The notes under the pieces were generated by a model. That model ran no database searches. It saw only the letters and a list, made by a program, of their open reading frames with translations, and was not told the origin of the DNA. Of a stretch of DNA of 64,000 nucleotides, positions 46,431 to 57,956 are shown piece by piece (the first letter of the stretch is position 1; every line of letters starts with the position of its first letter). The DNA is from Bemisia tabaci (Eukaryota > Arthropoda > Insecta > Hemiptera > Aleyrodidae), in assembly GCF_918797505.1 (NCBI RefSeq), contig NC_092795.1, positions 4,745,434 to 4,809,433 on the forward strand, written 5' to 3'. Position numbers and translations under genes: made by a program.

Positions 46431-47054
46431 ATCAGCCGATAACATTTTAATGGGTATCCGCTCCGTTTGAAGGATTGTTTTAATTTTCCCCGGGGAACAT
46501 GCGCAGTTGTTGAAAAATAACACTGTCAACTGTGTGTTGTCAACTGTGTTAGTTGTTGTAGGACTAAATAAACGTAGTCCATGGCAATATTGCAAAAATG
46601 CAAAAGACTTTCACCCAAGCGCAAAAACGCGAACGCGAGATTGTTTTTATATTTACAGTACGTTTGCTAATAATTCTATTTTGTGCAAACCAAATCGTGT
46701 GTGACAAAGAAAAACTGCCACCCATCAGTGCGTTAAGGAATCGATTTCAGACTTTTCTGAAGCGTTCATCGTTATTTTTGTGCGATTTGGACTACATTTT
46801 GAATTCCTTCTGTTTCGTTATAGAAACAACAATAATTCCATCTGTAGGTAGGTGCTTATTTGTTAGCAACAGCAATGAGCTGGAATAACAGGTAGTCTTG
46901 TTGTATATTTTGGTCCATATACCTCTTAGAAGCCTATTCATCTGAACAAATGTATTTCATAAAGGCCACCGGTTCATAATGGCCTAAAACTTGAAAATTC
47001 GGGGCAGTTTTTTCAAGAACTTCGAAAGATTGGCAAACATTCTTGGAATTTGAA
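45768..47054. other. non-coding stretch
   Basis: Contains a 31-base T run (46396-46426) and family-M-like pieces near 46010 and 46200. No exon recognised. Confidence 0.4.
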
Positions 47055-47175
47055 AATTCCAGAAAACTTGTCATCTTGCACGATTCAAAACTGCAGAAGT
47101 GCGTGCTGCATACTCCTAAAAGTGAAGGCGAATGGGCAGGAGCGTGTCGATAGACCCCCGAAGCTGTCTCGAACG

Positions 47176-47408
47176 CACAGTGGATCGAGTCAATTAGAGA
47201 GCTCGGACATGAAATTTTTGACTAAAACTGCAATTTTTTATGTTTATATCGCTACATTTTAAACCCTAAAGGAGTGCTCCTTGAAGACAATTTCATGAGA
47301 AAACCAATGGAACAACTTTCAGAAGCTCAATGTTCTATTTAAACGGAGTTATGAGCGCTTAAAGTTTCCAAGTTCTGTCCGACTCTCCTATTGACTCGAT
47401 CCACTGTG
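47176..47408. mobile_element. family L MITE, copy 3, 233 bp, TSD CG
   Basis: CACAGTGGATCGAGTCAATT to ATTGACTCGATCCACTGTG, flanked by CG on both sides. It is inserted in the first copy of a direct duplication whose second copy (near 48015) lacks it. Confidence 0.88.
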
Positions 47409-47570
47409 CGACGGAGCGTACCGATACGACGAACCCTATTGTGCTGATGAGACGCTGTGCGCATGCGATAACTTGTCACACGATAGTCCATTCATAGGTT
47501 TGTATCTCTTCGATACAACCGATCTATTTTGGGAAAATATCTTGAAACGTTTGGGCGTTTTCATAAACAA

Positions 47571-47854
47571 GGTGTCTAGCATCAGGAAAAACCGGAAAAA
47601 ACTGGAAAATATCAGGAATTTTGGCCGATCAGGAAAAAATCAGGAAAATCAGAAAATCGACGTTATCAGGAATTGGCCGACGGAGAAATCAGGAAAATAT
47701 CAGGAAAATCGGAAAAATCGGACGTTTTATCAGGAATTTTTCTCACTTTGTCAGAAAATTTAGTTTCCGCATGCATTTATGCAATGAATGTAGTTTTTAC
47801 GAGAAAAATCAGGAAAATATCAGGAATTTTCAAAATTAAAAAATACTAGACACC
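47571..47854. mobile_element. element with GGTGTCTAG ends and TCAGGAAAA repeats
   Basis: GGTGTCTAGCATCAGG at the left is inverted at the right (ATACTAGACACC). The inside is a patchwork of about a dozen TCAGGAAAA or ATCAGGAATTTT units in irregular spacing. Confidence 0.65.
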
Positions 47855-48296
47855 CTGATAAAGATACCTAGATATGTTAGCAGAGAGGCTTTACGATTCC
47901 AGGAAACATGTCACCTTGCAAAAACCGGGAACACACAGGTGCGTGTTGCATACTCCCTGAAGTGAAGGCTAACTGCTTGGGCGTGGGAACAGACCCTGAG
48001 CCGTCTGAGGCGAACGGATTCGACAAACACAAGTGCTAATGAGATGACGTGCGTATGAGACACTTGTCAACGCGGTCGTCGTTGGACGTTGGACCGTGCC
48101 TCTGGGCCAAAGGCTAACCGCTCACCTAAATTTACCGGCAAATCAAATCATCCCCCCCCCCCTCTGTTCCGTTCCCCATCGTGCCCACGTCGTCTCTCAC
48201 TTTGGACACTCTCTACCCCCAATGAAATTAGGCTCATGGGTTGGCCGTGTTGCCTTATTTTATCGTTCGGGCTCGTCCTTTGACTTTTTATTAGCA

Positions 48297-48510
48297 CACT
48301 GAAAAAAAAGATTGGTAGAATTTATCATTCCTTCACGCTGTATTTCAAGCAGCGTGAAGGAATGGTAAATTCTACCAATCTTCAAGTCGATTCTGCCGGA
48401 GGAAGGGTTACCTGTAGCAGTATACAGTAACGTTTACCTTTCTCCTGGCAGAATTGACTCTAAAGTGACGCTGTGTAAAATGGAGCGTGAAGGAATTTTT
48501 TAAAAAAAAA
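48297..48510. mobile_element. family B foldback MITE, copy 2, right end damaged
   Basis: CACTGAAAAAAAAGATTGGT and the core GGTAAATTCTACCAATCT as in copy 1. The right end breaks down into an A run (48503-48510) where TTTTTCAGTG is expected. Confidence 0.8.
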
Positions 48511-48617
48511 ACTTCCCAAACGCTCATTTCTGATTGTGGTTTTTAATTATATTCTCATGCAAAATTGATAGAGTCGAATGACGTTGCTGTAATGCGTATC
48601 CCGTTGCCTGAAGTCAA

Positions 48618-48982
48618 TGATTCGCCTTCAAATGGCCGGGTATGCAAAATGACTGCCGTGACGCACGAATAGTGGTATCAGAATTTTGCATGAAGTGTAC
48701 GGATTGATTTGAAGGCGCTCTTCTGTATCTATTGTGAGTGGCCTTGTACCATGATATTGACCCAAAAGTTCATAATTTTGGGTTTTAAATCGAGCCGCAT
48801 ATTCGAAAATTGCCGAGGAATATTATTTTGAAAAATTAATAAAACATTGTTTGGTCTCTACGTCTTATTTCAAAAAGCGCAGGCGGCTGGATCAGATTGT
48901 GTATTTTAAGTCCCTTGGTTCGGTCATCGTATTCTGAAGCGAAACTAAAAGAGTCGCCGTTTACAAGATCGCAACTTACTCA
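48618..48982 (+). repeat. dispersed repeat, inverted partner of 8536-8914
   Basis: CAAATGGCCGGGTATGCAAA, ATAGTGGTATCAGAATTT, TTTGAAGGCGCTCTT, AGTGGCCTTGT and TCGGTCATCGTATTCT appear in the inverse order at 8.5-8.9 kb. Confidence 0.8.
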
Positions 48983-49253
48983 AAAGCGAGTGTGAATTTA
49001 ATAAGTTCCGCACGGGTGAAATGAGGTCTCGTCTTTATAATTTTTTGAGGGTCCAAGCAGAGATAATATATTTTAAAGACTCCGCACTGTCTTCACGTTG
49101 TAAAAGTCACTGAAGGAAGCCTATTCTCTGATTTACTTATTGATGGCTAACGAGTCAAAAGTCAATCAAGTAATCTGAGTGAAAGGGTTTCTTGCAATAT
49201 ATGTTTGATTTTCATGAGTAAGAATGGCAATGAAATGTGAAATAGTCAGGAAT

Positions 49254-49474
49254 CACTGGAAAAAACACATTGGATCTAGAGTCCAGACACTTAAAAAACA
49301 TCGTCAAGAAAAAATACTCTTGATTCAATCGGATTTTTGCTTAAATCAAGAACCTAGCCTCTTAATTTGAGCGGATTTCCTTTTGATTTAAGCTTAAATC
49401 TAGTTGAATCAAGATTATTTTTTCTTGTCAATGTTTTCAAGAGTCTAGACTCTAGATCCAATTTTTTTGGCGCG
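49254..49474. mobile_element. family A foldback MITE, copy 3, right end decayed
   Basis: CACTGGAAAAAACACATTGG and both arms are present. The right terminus reads ttttttggcgcg instead of ttccagtg. Confidence 0.85.
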
Positions 49475-50886
49475 TATACGTAGTATACCGCCTTTGCGAT
49501 CGTTTCGAACCCTGCTCGATACAATAACCGAGTCCCTTAGTTCCTTACCGAAAAGTGACTACCGCGAACTTCTGAGATTTTCCAAAGCGTGTAAAAAGTT
49601 TATTTATCCGTCAATAATTATGATTTAAAGTTGTTTCTCATTCTGGGGCTCGCTAGTTTATGTGCAGTGAATACCAAGAGTCTACGTTACTTGGTTTTTT
49701 TAAAAAAAGCCTAAGAGTAGGGCGCGCTGATTTAAAATATGCATATATAAGCGGAAGCAAGCGAACTGATTCGAGGATGGCTGACCAGGCCGACACTCTA
49801 GGAATGAGAATTTTACTCTTCCGTTTCGTTCATAACGTTGCTTTGACAGATCTCCACACCACTGTTAGGCTTTTCAAAAGTTGGTACTCCTTGCTCTGAT
49901 AGCCGGGGCCAGTAGGATAGTGGTAAGTGCAATCTGTGATGAGCCTCGAGACTCATTAGACCATTTGCTAAACGTGGCTCATACAGGAGTCCACTCAGCC
50001 CTCTCGTCCCCACGCTCCTGATCACTGCGTCGGCGTCACGAAGAACAATGGGCCTTGGGCCGTCTTGGGTCCCAACGCGGCCGATACCCGTACCCCAATT
50101 ACTCACGCTTCATTAACCATTTCACCGTCACGCTAGGATTCATCCAATTTTCAAAAAAAATTGTTTCGCGTGTATTTAGCAATGTTTTCCTTACTCTCCG
50201 TTAAAACACAAATAAAAAGAGACCTCATTCATAAAAATCGGCCGAATAGAAGAGAAGTTACGTTACAGTAATCGAAATCCGAAGAAATCAACAAAACCTC
50301 GACTTCTCGATACGAAAAATAAAATGAAGGGGGAAAAAAGGAAGTATAAATTACAATGAAATATAATTGACCTCAGAATTTGACAAGCAATTCAATTATA
50401 TACCTAACGCTGAAAAAACTGGGAGAAATTACAAAAAATTCGCCTCTTGCAAGGGGCTTCTTTGTAAGAATTTTGACCTGAAGACAACGGTCGAATAACA
50501 GCAGTACTCCATACAATACACGGTGTGCCTGGACGAGTTAAACATTTTTTATACGTCCAAATCGAAAAATCTTTATATTTTTAACTACAATGTCTCTTCA
50601 ATCGTTTAAGCCAAAAAAAAAAAAAAAAAAAAAAATTCCGTCGAGATTCTGGAACGCAAAGGCGCTTTAAAAGTATTCTGGGGCTATAATAGCTAGATCA
50701 CCGGTAGTAAATCCCGTTATGTTATTAAAAAGAAATTGACTCCATAGTAGTTAATTCCTTAGTTTCTTGGATACGATTATTTTAAGCACTTAAACATTTA
50801 TACCACCAATTTTAGCCATGGGGTGATTTCCTGAAAGCCGATAATATCACGAATTTCTCATAGAACCCTTCAACAGTGGCTTGCTT
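49475..50886. other. non-coding stretch
   Basis: Positions 49890-50110 have a mildly tRNA-like start (ccagtaggatagtggtaagt) in a GC-richer block but no matching B box. A 23-base A run lies at 50613-50635. No exon. Confidence 0.4.
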
Positions 50887-51216
50887 TTTTGGCAGCCGAT
50901 TCGGCCATCGAACCGGAGTTTAAATGGAAGCTGATAATAACCCAAAGCTCTGAGAAAAATTTTGAGATGAGTATAAGAACGGTTTGTTGTAAGTAACGAG
51001 GAGAGGCGGGCGCGATCTAAATTTTTACAGTTTTTCTGTTGAATTAATGTTGCCGCGGGCTTCTGACTGTGTCCACACATAGTTTCTGTTCAGCATATCG
51101 ATACATAAGTATTTACATCACGTAGAATCTAATTTTCACGTCGGGGAGTCGACATATTTTGATTTTTTCGATTTTATAGGGAAAATTGATGGTTTTTCGG
51201 GATTGAAATTATAATT
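50887..51216 (+). repeat. dispersed repeat matching 7808-8170
   Basis: ggccatcgaacc, tggaagctgataataac, tgttgaattaatgt and tttttcgggattgaaatt recur in the same order as at 7.8-8.2 kb. Confidence 0.65.
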
Positions 51217-52700
51217 GTTTCATGAAAAATAAATGCACCCAAAATGACTATAGCGTATTGATTCTTACACATTTGCACTCACGAAATTGGTTGGTAAATT
51301 CAACGAGTGGGTGCATCGACCTGGTATATCAAGTTTCTGCAATTTTTTACGGCAAATCAGTAGATTTTCGGGATGTAGATTGCTTACTTTCAATTCATGA
51401 ATGAATAAAGCAACGACATGGTTGAATCTTCTTCGCATGGAAAGACGTTTAAAATAACAAAATCAAGACGTATTTAATGCAATTGCATTTATATCGAGTC
51501 AATTTCTTTTCAATAATATAACGGGATTTTTACTACCGGTAATTTGGGTATTTTAGCCCCAAAATACCTTTAAATCGACTTTATCTTCTAGGAGTTCGAC
51601 AGAATTTTTCTTTTCTTCGCTTAAATTATTCCGTAGCACTTTTCTTCAAGAATCTGATAAGATTTTGCTTGAGGCAGATCAAAAAACTTAAATTCGATCG
51701 AATAGCTTTCTACTTTCACAATACACGGTCTCGTCAAGGTGCGTCTTTGACCTCGGGGCATGGTCCTTGTTGTGCTGTTTGCCTATTTTGAAATCTCTGT
51801 AAATGAAAACTAAAGGGGTTGATGTGTGCGAGTTAATGACGCGCCTTATCAACACATTGTGTTGGAGTTCACTGCTTGTTTTTTTTTCCAGTGATTTTTT
51901 TCATTTTCAGCTTTTCCTACGTAAATCCTAAAATTTATGTTTGAGGTAATGTTCTATTTTTTCTAATCAAACGATACATCAAACGACTATCGATTACGAT
52001 CTATCGAATCATTTGATTTCATTTTCAACCTTGGAATTTAGTTACGTTGATTCGTGATTAAGTGTAGTTACGTACAAATTTTATGATGATTCAAATTCAC
52101 TGAAGTGTCGCGAGAGCTCAGCGGAGGGTCCGTGCGATTATAGCTTAAATCTCGAGCGCCAGTTTTGGAAGCGTGCAGAATTACAGTCCGGTGAGTTACT
52201 GCCAAAAATGCAATTGGGGATGTTGAATAGGTAAGCCATGACTAATTCAACTTTTAACAAGCGAGAGACGCGCAAAAATGCGCTCTTGTTGTAATAAATG
52301 TTTGAATCCCCCGACCGAATAATTGCGGCGACCCTCACAATAACTCGGAGCACATTTTAAAATGGGCAAATAAGTTGCATCTCAGGTGTCCCGACAATGC
52401 TCCCGGCGGACCCGGCGCCCCGCATTGCATCATATTAAGTCTTATTGTGCTTCGGGTATTTATACCCCATTATTTCGTTTTTTACCTATTTATGAACGCG
52501 ACATGAGATGTTGGAAAAGTTTGTAATTTATAGTATCTGTCAGGATGGTTTCGCATTGTAGCGATTTCTTGTACGAGAATTTCTCAATGTTCAATATTTC
52601 TGAACTTTCAGAACTGTCAGAGGGGCATAGTATTTTAAAATCACAGCACAGGATTTTTTTTGTTTTATTTGTAATGCTCGAAACACGTAGTCATCTAACT
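51217..52700. other. non-coding stretch
   Basis: AT-rich. Positions 52390-52520 look unique (cccggcggacccggcgcccc, then ttatttcgttttttacctat) and might be conserved non-coding DNA. No exon. Confidence 0.4.
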
Positions 52701-54020
52701 CACTGGAAAAAAAAACACATTGGATCTAGAGTCCAGGTTCTTAAAAACATGGACAAGAAAAAAATACTCTTGATTCAATCAGATTTGGACGTATTTATGC
52801 TAAAAGGAGATATGTGCAAGTGGAAAGATGGGGTGTGCTCGTTAGTTGGGTCATAAGAAACAATGTGGTCAGTGGATATAGCTCCTTTTGAGAAAATTGA
52901 GAAGCGGGATTTTCTATTAAATCAAAAGGAGCTAAACGGCAAAATATGCTAACTCATGAGCCGCGGGCATGGGAAGAGAGCCTTGTGCACAGGGCTCACG
53001 AGTTACAGCGCCCCGACGACCATCTCCCCGTCGTTAGAGTGCGCACTCATTGCCGCTGACGTCACTGGCGCACAATATTCCCCATTCATTCTTATGGCCC
53101 GACCACTAACGAGCACACCCCATCTTTCCACTTCCACATATCTCCTTTTCGCATAAATACGTCCATATGTGCAAGTGGAAAGATGGGGTGTGCTCGTTAG
53201 TTGGGTCATAAGAAACAATGTGGTCAGTGGATATAGCTCCTTTTGAGAAAATTGAGAAGCGGGATTTTCTATTAAATCAAAAGGAGCTAAACGGCAAAAT
53301 ATGCTAACTCATGAGCCGCGGGCATGGGAAGAGAGCCTTGTGCACAGGGCTCACGAGTTACAGCGCCCCGACGACCATCTCCCCGTCGTTAGAGTGCGCA
53401 CTCATTGCCGCTGACGTCACTGGCGCACAATATTCCCCATTCATTCTTATGGCCCGACCACTAACGAGCACACCCCATCTTTCCACTTCCACATATCTCC
53501 TTTTCGCATAAATACGTCCATATGTGCAAGTGGAAAGATGGGGTGTGCTCGTTAGTTGGGTCATAAGAAACAATGTGGTCAGTGGATATAGCTCCTTTTG
53601 AGAAAATTGAGAAGCGGGATTTTCTATTAAATCAAAAGGAGCTAAACGGCAAAATATGCTAACTCATGAGCCGCGGGCATGGGAAGAGAGCCTTGTGCAC
53701 AGGGCTCACGAGTTACAGCGCCCCGACGACCATCTCCCCGTCGTTAGAGTGCGCACTCATTGCCGCTGACGTCACTGGCGCACAATATTCCCCATTCATT
53801 CTTATGGCCCGACCACTAACGAGCACACCCCATCTTTCCACTTCCACATATCTCCTTTTCGCATAAATACGTCCATTTAAGCTTAAATCACGAAACAGGC
53901 CTTTTAATTTGAGCGGATTTTCTTTTGATTTAAGCTTGGATCTGATTGAATCAAGAGTCCTTTTTCTTGTCAATATTTTCAAGAGTCTGGACTCTAGATC
54001 CAATGTGTTTTTTTCCAGTG
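52701..54020. mobile_element. family A foldback MITE, copy 4, split by a nested insertion, TSD CT
   Basis: CACTGGAAAAAAAAACACAT to TTTTTTCCAGTG with CT on both flanks. The left arm stops at caatcagattt (about 52787) and the element resumes at atttaagcttaaatc (about 53875). The 1.1 kb between is the tandem CRE-bearing MITE. Confidence 0.92.
52788..53874. mobile_element. CRE-bearing MITE, three tandem 355-bp units, TSD ATTT
   Basis: The left end GGACGTATTTATGCTAAAAG and the right end CGCATAAATACGTCC are inverted. ATTT stands just outside both ends, and the uninterrupted family A reads a single ATTT there. Between them the sequence from tatgtgcaagtggaaagatg repeats at 52811, 53166 and 53521, exactly 355 bases apart, apparently without differences. 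Each unit has TGACGTCA (53057-53064 in the first) and GCTCACGAGTTA/TAACTCATGAGC blocks. The left terminus occurs only once, so the units share ends. The 66-codon open frames repeated in each unit are not genes. Confidence 0.92.
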
Positions 54021-55781
54021 CTCTTCGCGTTTTTCGGATGAATATGATGGAATAGATTCAAATCGAAGTCGTTTAACCGTTAAAATTGGGTCTTTGTGGG
54101 AAGAAAGGGCATTTCTTGGTTTCCGGTGTTTCACATTCTCTATTGCTAATTTATATTTTAGAGAGGGAACTATTGGGTGAATTTGCTGACATTTTAGAGA
54201 TTAGAATTTTAAAATAATAAAGAAATTCTCAACAAATTCTCTGCGTTTGCTTTAATCATAGTGGATGAAACGCTAACGGAGATCCTCAGAAACCGCAACC
54301 GAGAAATACCCTTTCTAGACCCAGCCCTTCAATTACCTCAAATCGTCTATTCGTTCACCAAGAACATGTTGTACAAATGCGTGTTCGCCTTCATGTGGGC
54401 AGCCATGCAACCCGCATTCTTAGATGTTTAAATAGTGGTATCAAAGTCCCAGCCCTACTGCGAACTGTGCAAGCGGCATTTTAGCGGCTCTGGTGCTTGC
54501 ACTAGAGCTGCTATTCCGGACGGTCCCAGCTGGGGAGTATCAATGCAGCATGTTACATTGTAGAGACCGCGCGTTGGTTGATGGGAATCGGCGCCATTTT
54601 CGGCTATGTTCCTTGTCATGACTTTATTTTATTGCATACTGTTTTATTGTTAGTCAATGCTATGTTGTGTATTGTATTTTTGGAATCATGGTGATACAGT
54701 CAACAATTCAAAACTTGTTTGTGCTTTTATCTCGTGATGGAAAAAATGTACTTTACGTTCAAAATTTGAAAATTTGAATTTTAAAGTTTTCGCGGTTAAG
54801 GAAGCTTTAACCACTGGGTTGGAGCTTCCTAGTCATATTACTTGATATCAGCTGATAGCAAACAAAGGTTACCAGGGAAACCGTAAACGTCTAACAACTA
54901 TCGTGGCCATTGGGGCGATTCGACAGTTTGAATCGTTTTCGTTGATTGAATCGACAGTTGTCGGATTGTACATCAATGACAAAATGTGTCTAGGCCCCCA
55001 TTCTTGACTACAACTACTGCCCCCAGAGCCGCTCTCCGACGCCAATGCGTTGGAGCTTCCTGCTTGTTTCTAATTCCGCCATCGTGATAGGAGTTGATTA
55101 AAAGTTAAATGGTGTGTAATCAACTGGCCAGATAGACCTTCCCCCTTTTCCTATCATATACGCTTTTAATATTAATTTTATGAACTTAACTTCGATTGAA
55201 CAATCAAAATATTTAGTTTCAAAAGAACCGATTGGAAAAAATTCCAAATTATGATGAATCTATACTGACAAAACATTTTATAAAACTCCAGTCGGTTGAA
55301 AACATTTAGAGTCAACATGCCGAAAGCACTATAATTAAAAAAGTTTCGCTCCGATATCTATCGGTAATATTGGAAAGTAGTATGAATGTTCAAAAATACG
55401 GACAATGTTCTGCGAATTTTTCAACGGTTCTTTCGCCGGCTAAGGGCGAAAAATTACCGGTATGGCGATTCTGCTCAGTGCTGGAGGCACGGTGCATGAA
55501 ACATTAAAATACGAGGGCGCGAACAAGCTTGCCACATTTGGCTTATTGAAGAAGAAAATACGGGAGCTTTGTTGGAAAAAAGGCATCTTAGCCTTCACAA
55601 ACTAAAAATTGGAGTGTCGGTCAAAAAAACCGAGATGAGCTCTGTACAAAAATTTTGTTGTCAGTAAAAATCTTGCGCAGTCCTAGTGAATTTTTTTTTC
55701 AAAAACCCATTAGTTCAGCAGGACACTTTGTTCATTCCCAGATCTCTCAGAGCCTCCTACGGTTTCAGTGGATTTAACTAA
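54021..55781. other. non-coding stretch
   Basis: Includes a family-N-like piece (54380-54440, with tgcgtgttcgccttcatgtg and atagtggtatcaaa). No exon recognised. Confidence 0.4.
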
Positions 55782-56040
55782 AAATCGTCACCTACCGGCC
55801 AAAATATTACAACCGCCACGCGATGTTTCAAAATTTCTGCCGTCATTTTATTTTTTTATAGAGAAATTGTTCATCGGAACTGTCCGAAAATTTCACTGAA
55901 TTTTCTCTGTGCTACCGATAAAATTCAGTGATTTTGAAACTGATTCAAACAACAATTTCTCTGTGAAACAATAAAATGGCGGCGGAAATTTTGAAACGTT
56001 GCATGACGCTTGTGATCCTTTGGCCGTAAGGTGATGATTT
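55782..56040. mobile_element. family H foldback MITE, copy 2
   Basis: AAATCGTCACCTACCGGCCA at the left and the inverse (GGCCGTAAGGTGATGATTT) at the right. The interior follows copy 1 (AGAGAAATTGTT, TTTCACTGAATTTT, CAATTTCTCTGTGAAA). Confidence 0.8.
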
Positions 56041-56621
56041 GTGCCCGTGAGTTTCGTTTAAAATTTTGTTATGTATCCAAATCATGTGCAGTCCTGGTGA
56101 AAAACATATTTTCAAAAGCACATTAGTCCAACAGGACACTTTGTTGATTCCCAGATTTCTAAAAGGTATCCTACGGTTTCAGTCGACTTGACCAACAATT
56201 TGGTCGCTCAACCAAGTTCTCTTGGTTTATCTGACTGGAAAAAAGTGACTCGACGTAACCCGAAGTGATCATGAAGACGGAAATTTTAATTTTTTTGCTT
56301 TTGTTTAATTCATTTATTTGTATGAAAATACATGACGAATACAGGAGTCATCGTCTTGGTGACGCATCCCTCTGATTTAAACTAGTAAATTAAAACTGAA
56401 TCCTAACATACAAATTAAAGTAGTTATAATGGGAAAAATGGGAAATTTTAATTAATAAAACAATTTTAAAAAAAAATATTGAAATTTTTTTAAAAAAAAC
56501 TCTTTAGCGATGCGTTGCAAGGATGATGAACCGCATGCTCGAAACGCGTCTGCTCGTCAATTAAAAAACTGTCGCAAGTGAGTTTTTTAAACAAATTAAA
56601 AATTGTTTTATTAATTAGCTT
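56041..56621. other. non-coding stretch
   Basis: AT-rich with A/T runs around 56460-56500. A partial repetition of the sequence left of family H (cattagt.cagcaggacactttg at 55710, again near 56122) suggests a short local duplication. Confidence 0.4.
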
Positions 56622-56830
56622 CACTGAAAAAAATAATGTGCTCTTTTAGCATCTAGGCTGTCAAAAAAGTGTCTGATGATCCCAAGATGCTGCCATTACT
56701 GCCCTCGCAGTCAACTTTACATTCTAGAAATGCAAATTCAACTGTATGGGCAATCAAGGTAGCATCTTAGGATCACCAGACACTTTTTTGACATCCAAGG
56801 TGCTAAAACAGCATACCACTTTTTTCAGTG
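56622..56830. mobile_element. family F CACTGA-ended MITE, TSD TT
   Basis: CACTGAAAAAAATAATGTGC to CCACTTTTTTCAGTG, flanked by TT on both sides. Inverted inner blocks are TGTCAAAAAAGTGTCTG/CAGACACTTTTTTGACA, GATCCCAAGATGCT/AGCATCTTAGGATC. Confidence 0.88.
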
Positions 56831-57366
56831 TTAACTTGTGGGGAAACATCGCTCCCTCTTTTATAAAGCGGAATTCGGAACTGCGAAGACGGTGTGGCAA
56901 GGGTGGGCTGGATGCGGCTGGCTACCTCCCTCTGCTGGGCGGGCGATGAATTAAAACCATCCGTGGGAATCGTACAAAAATTGATTAAATTCTTGAAATC
57001 CGTGTTCGGGCCGGGACCGGGCGGCAAGGGAAAAGGAACAGAACGCATTCTCGCGTAATTATAATTTTAAACGGCGCGGCCGCGCGGCAGAGCGGATCGC
57101 GGCTGTAAATCAATGGGATTCGAGCCCCGGTCCCTGGGTGTCACGGTCGTCGCAAAATTCCCCGCATTAACTCTCCGCGCTTTCAAACGATACAAGGAGG
57201 GCTTCATCGTTAATTGGGCCGAGTTTATCAGAAAGAAGCCAACCCTCGATTTCGAAAAAATTGAGTCAAGAATGTTTCTGAGTTCAACTAGCCGTATATT
57301 TTCTTCTGCCAAAAACTGAAAGTCGAAAAACAAAAATTAGTTTGTGAAAAGAGGGGTTAAATTATA
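56831..57366. other. unique GC-richer stretch
   Basis: CpG-containing DNA to about 57200. At 57115-57130 gggattcgagccccgg resembles an inverted B box, but no A box or cloverleaf can be drawn. No exon recognised. Confidence 0.35.
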
Positions 57367-57592
57367 CACCGGAAAAAAAAACACATTGGATATAGATTCC
57401 AGACTTTTAAAAACATCGACAAGAAAAAATACTCTTGATTCAATTAGATTTAAGCTTAAATCAAGAACCAAGCCTCTTAATTTGAGCGGATTTCCTTTTG
57501 ATTTAAGCTTAAAAATAATTGAATCAAGAGTCCTTTTTCTGTCAATATTTTCAAGAGTCTGGACTCCAGATACAATGTGTTTTTTTCCAGTG
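57367..57592. mobile_element. family A foldback MITE, copy 5, TSD TA
   Basis: CACCGGAAAAAAAAACACAT to TTTTTTCCAGTG, 226 bp, flanked by TA on both sides. One end base differs from the family (CACCGG). Confidence 0.9.
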
Positions 57593-57956
57593 TACTTTCT
57601 ACCTTGAGCCTTACTCAGGAATTAAACTTCGAACCTCTTTCTCTCAGTTTCAACTTAATGTGGGTTGGTTCCTATCTGTCGAACTCTGTACAATTGGGAA
57701 TACTACACGCCAAATAGATTGAGTTTAGTAGAAAGGAACCACGCGGGGCGAAAAGAATCGTAGCACTTACACAATTTTACCGGTTATTCTTCTAATGTAC
57801 TTGCGAAAAGATAAGCATCGTATAAGAGCAACAGTGGACCACTATAGACAAGCCGCGCGAATTGAAGCACTCTGGTTTATGTTTCTCAAGTCTCAACAAG
57901 AATTCAACGCAAAACACGGTTCTTGCATTGGAAATTACTAGAATCAACTCCTATCT

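Larger units (their letters stand above)
47055..48085 (+). repeat. old direct duplication, one copy carrying family L
   Basis: tgcgtgctgcatactcctaa and aagtgaaggcgaatgggc in the first copy (47.06-47.47 kb) correspond to tgcgtgttgcatactccctg and aagtgaaggctaactgct in the second (47.89-48.08 kb). The following tgctgatgagacg/tgctaatgagatgacg and acttgtca blocks also correspond. The family L element and the 47.57-kb element lie in and between the copies. Confidence 0.65.

Noticed and set aside
47571..48510. A CRISPR-like array of regularly spaced repeats
   Set aside because: The repeats are irregular in spacing and length, and the DNA is eukaryotic.
49890..50110. A tRNA-like SINE head (ccagtaggatagtggtaagt)
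   Set aside because: Only a weak A-box resemblance; no B box, tail or target duplication was found.
52956..53866. Three identical 66-codon frames, suggesting a small gene family
   Set aside because: They lie within the tandem MITE units and are not present as open frames in the copies at 25.3 and 39.3 kb.
57110..57135. A possible inverted B box (gattcgagcccc)
   Set aside because: No A box at the right distance and no cloverleaf.
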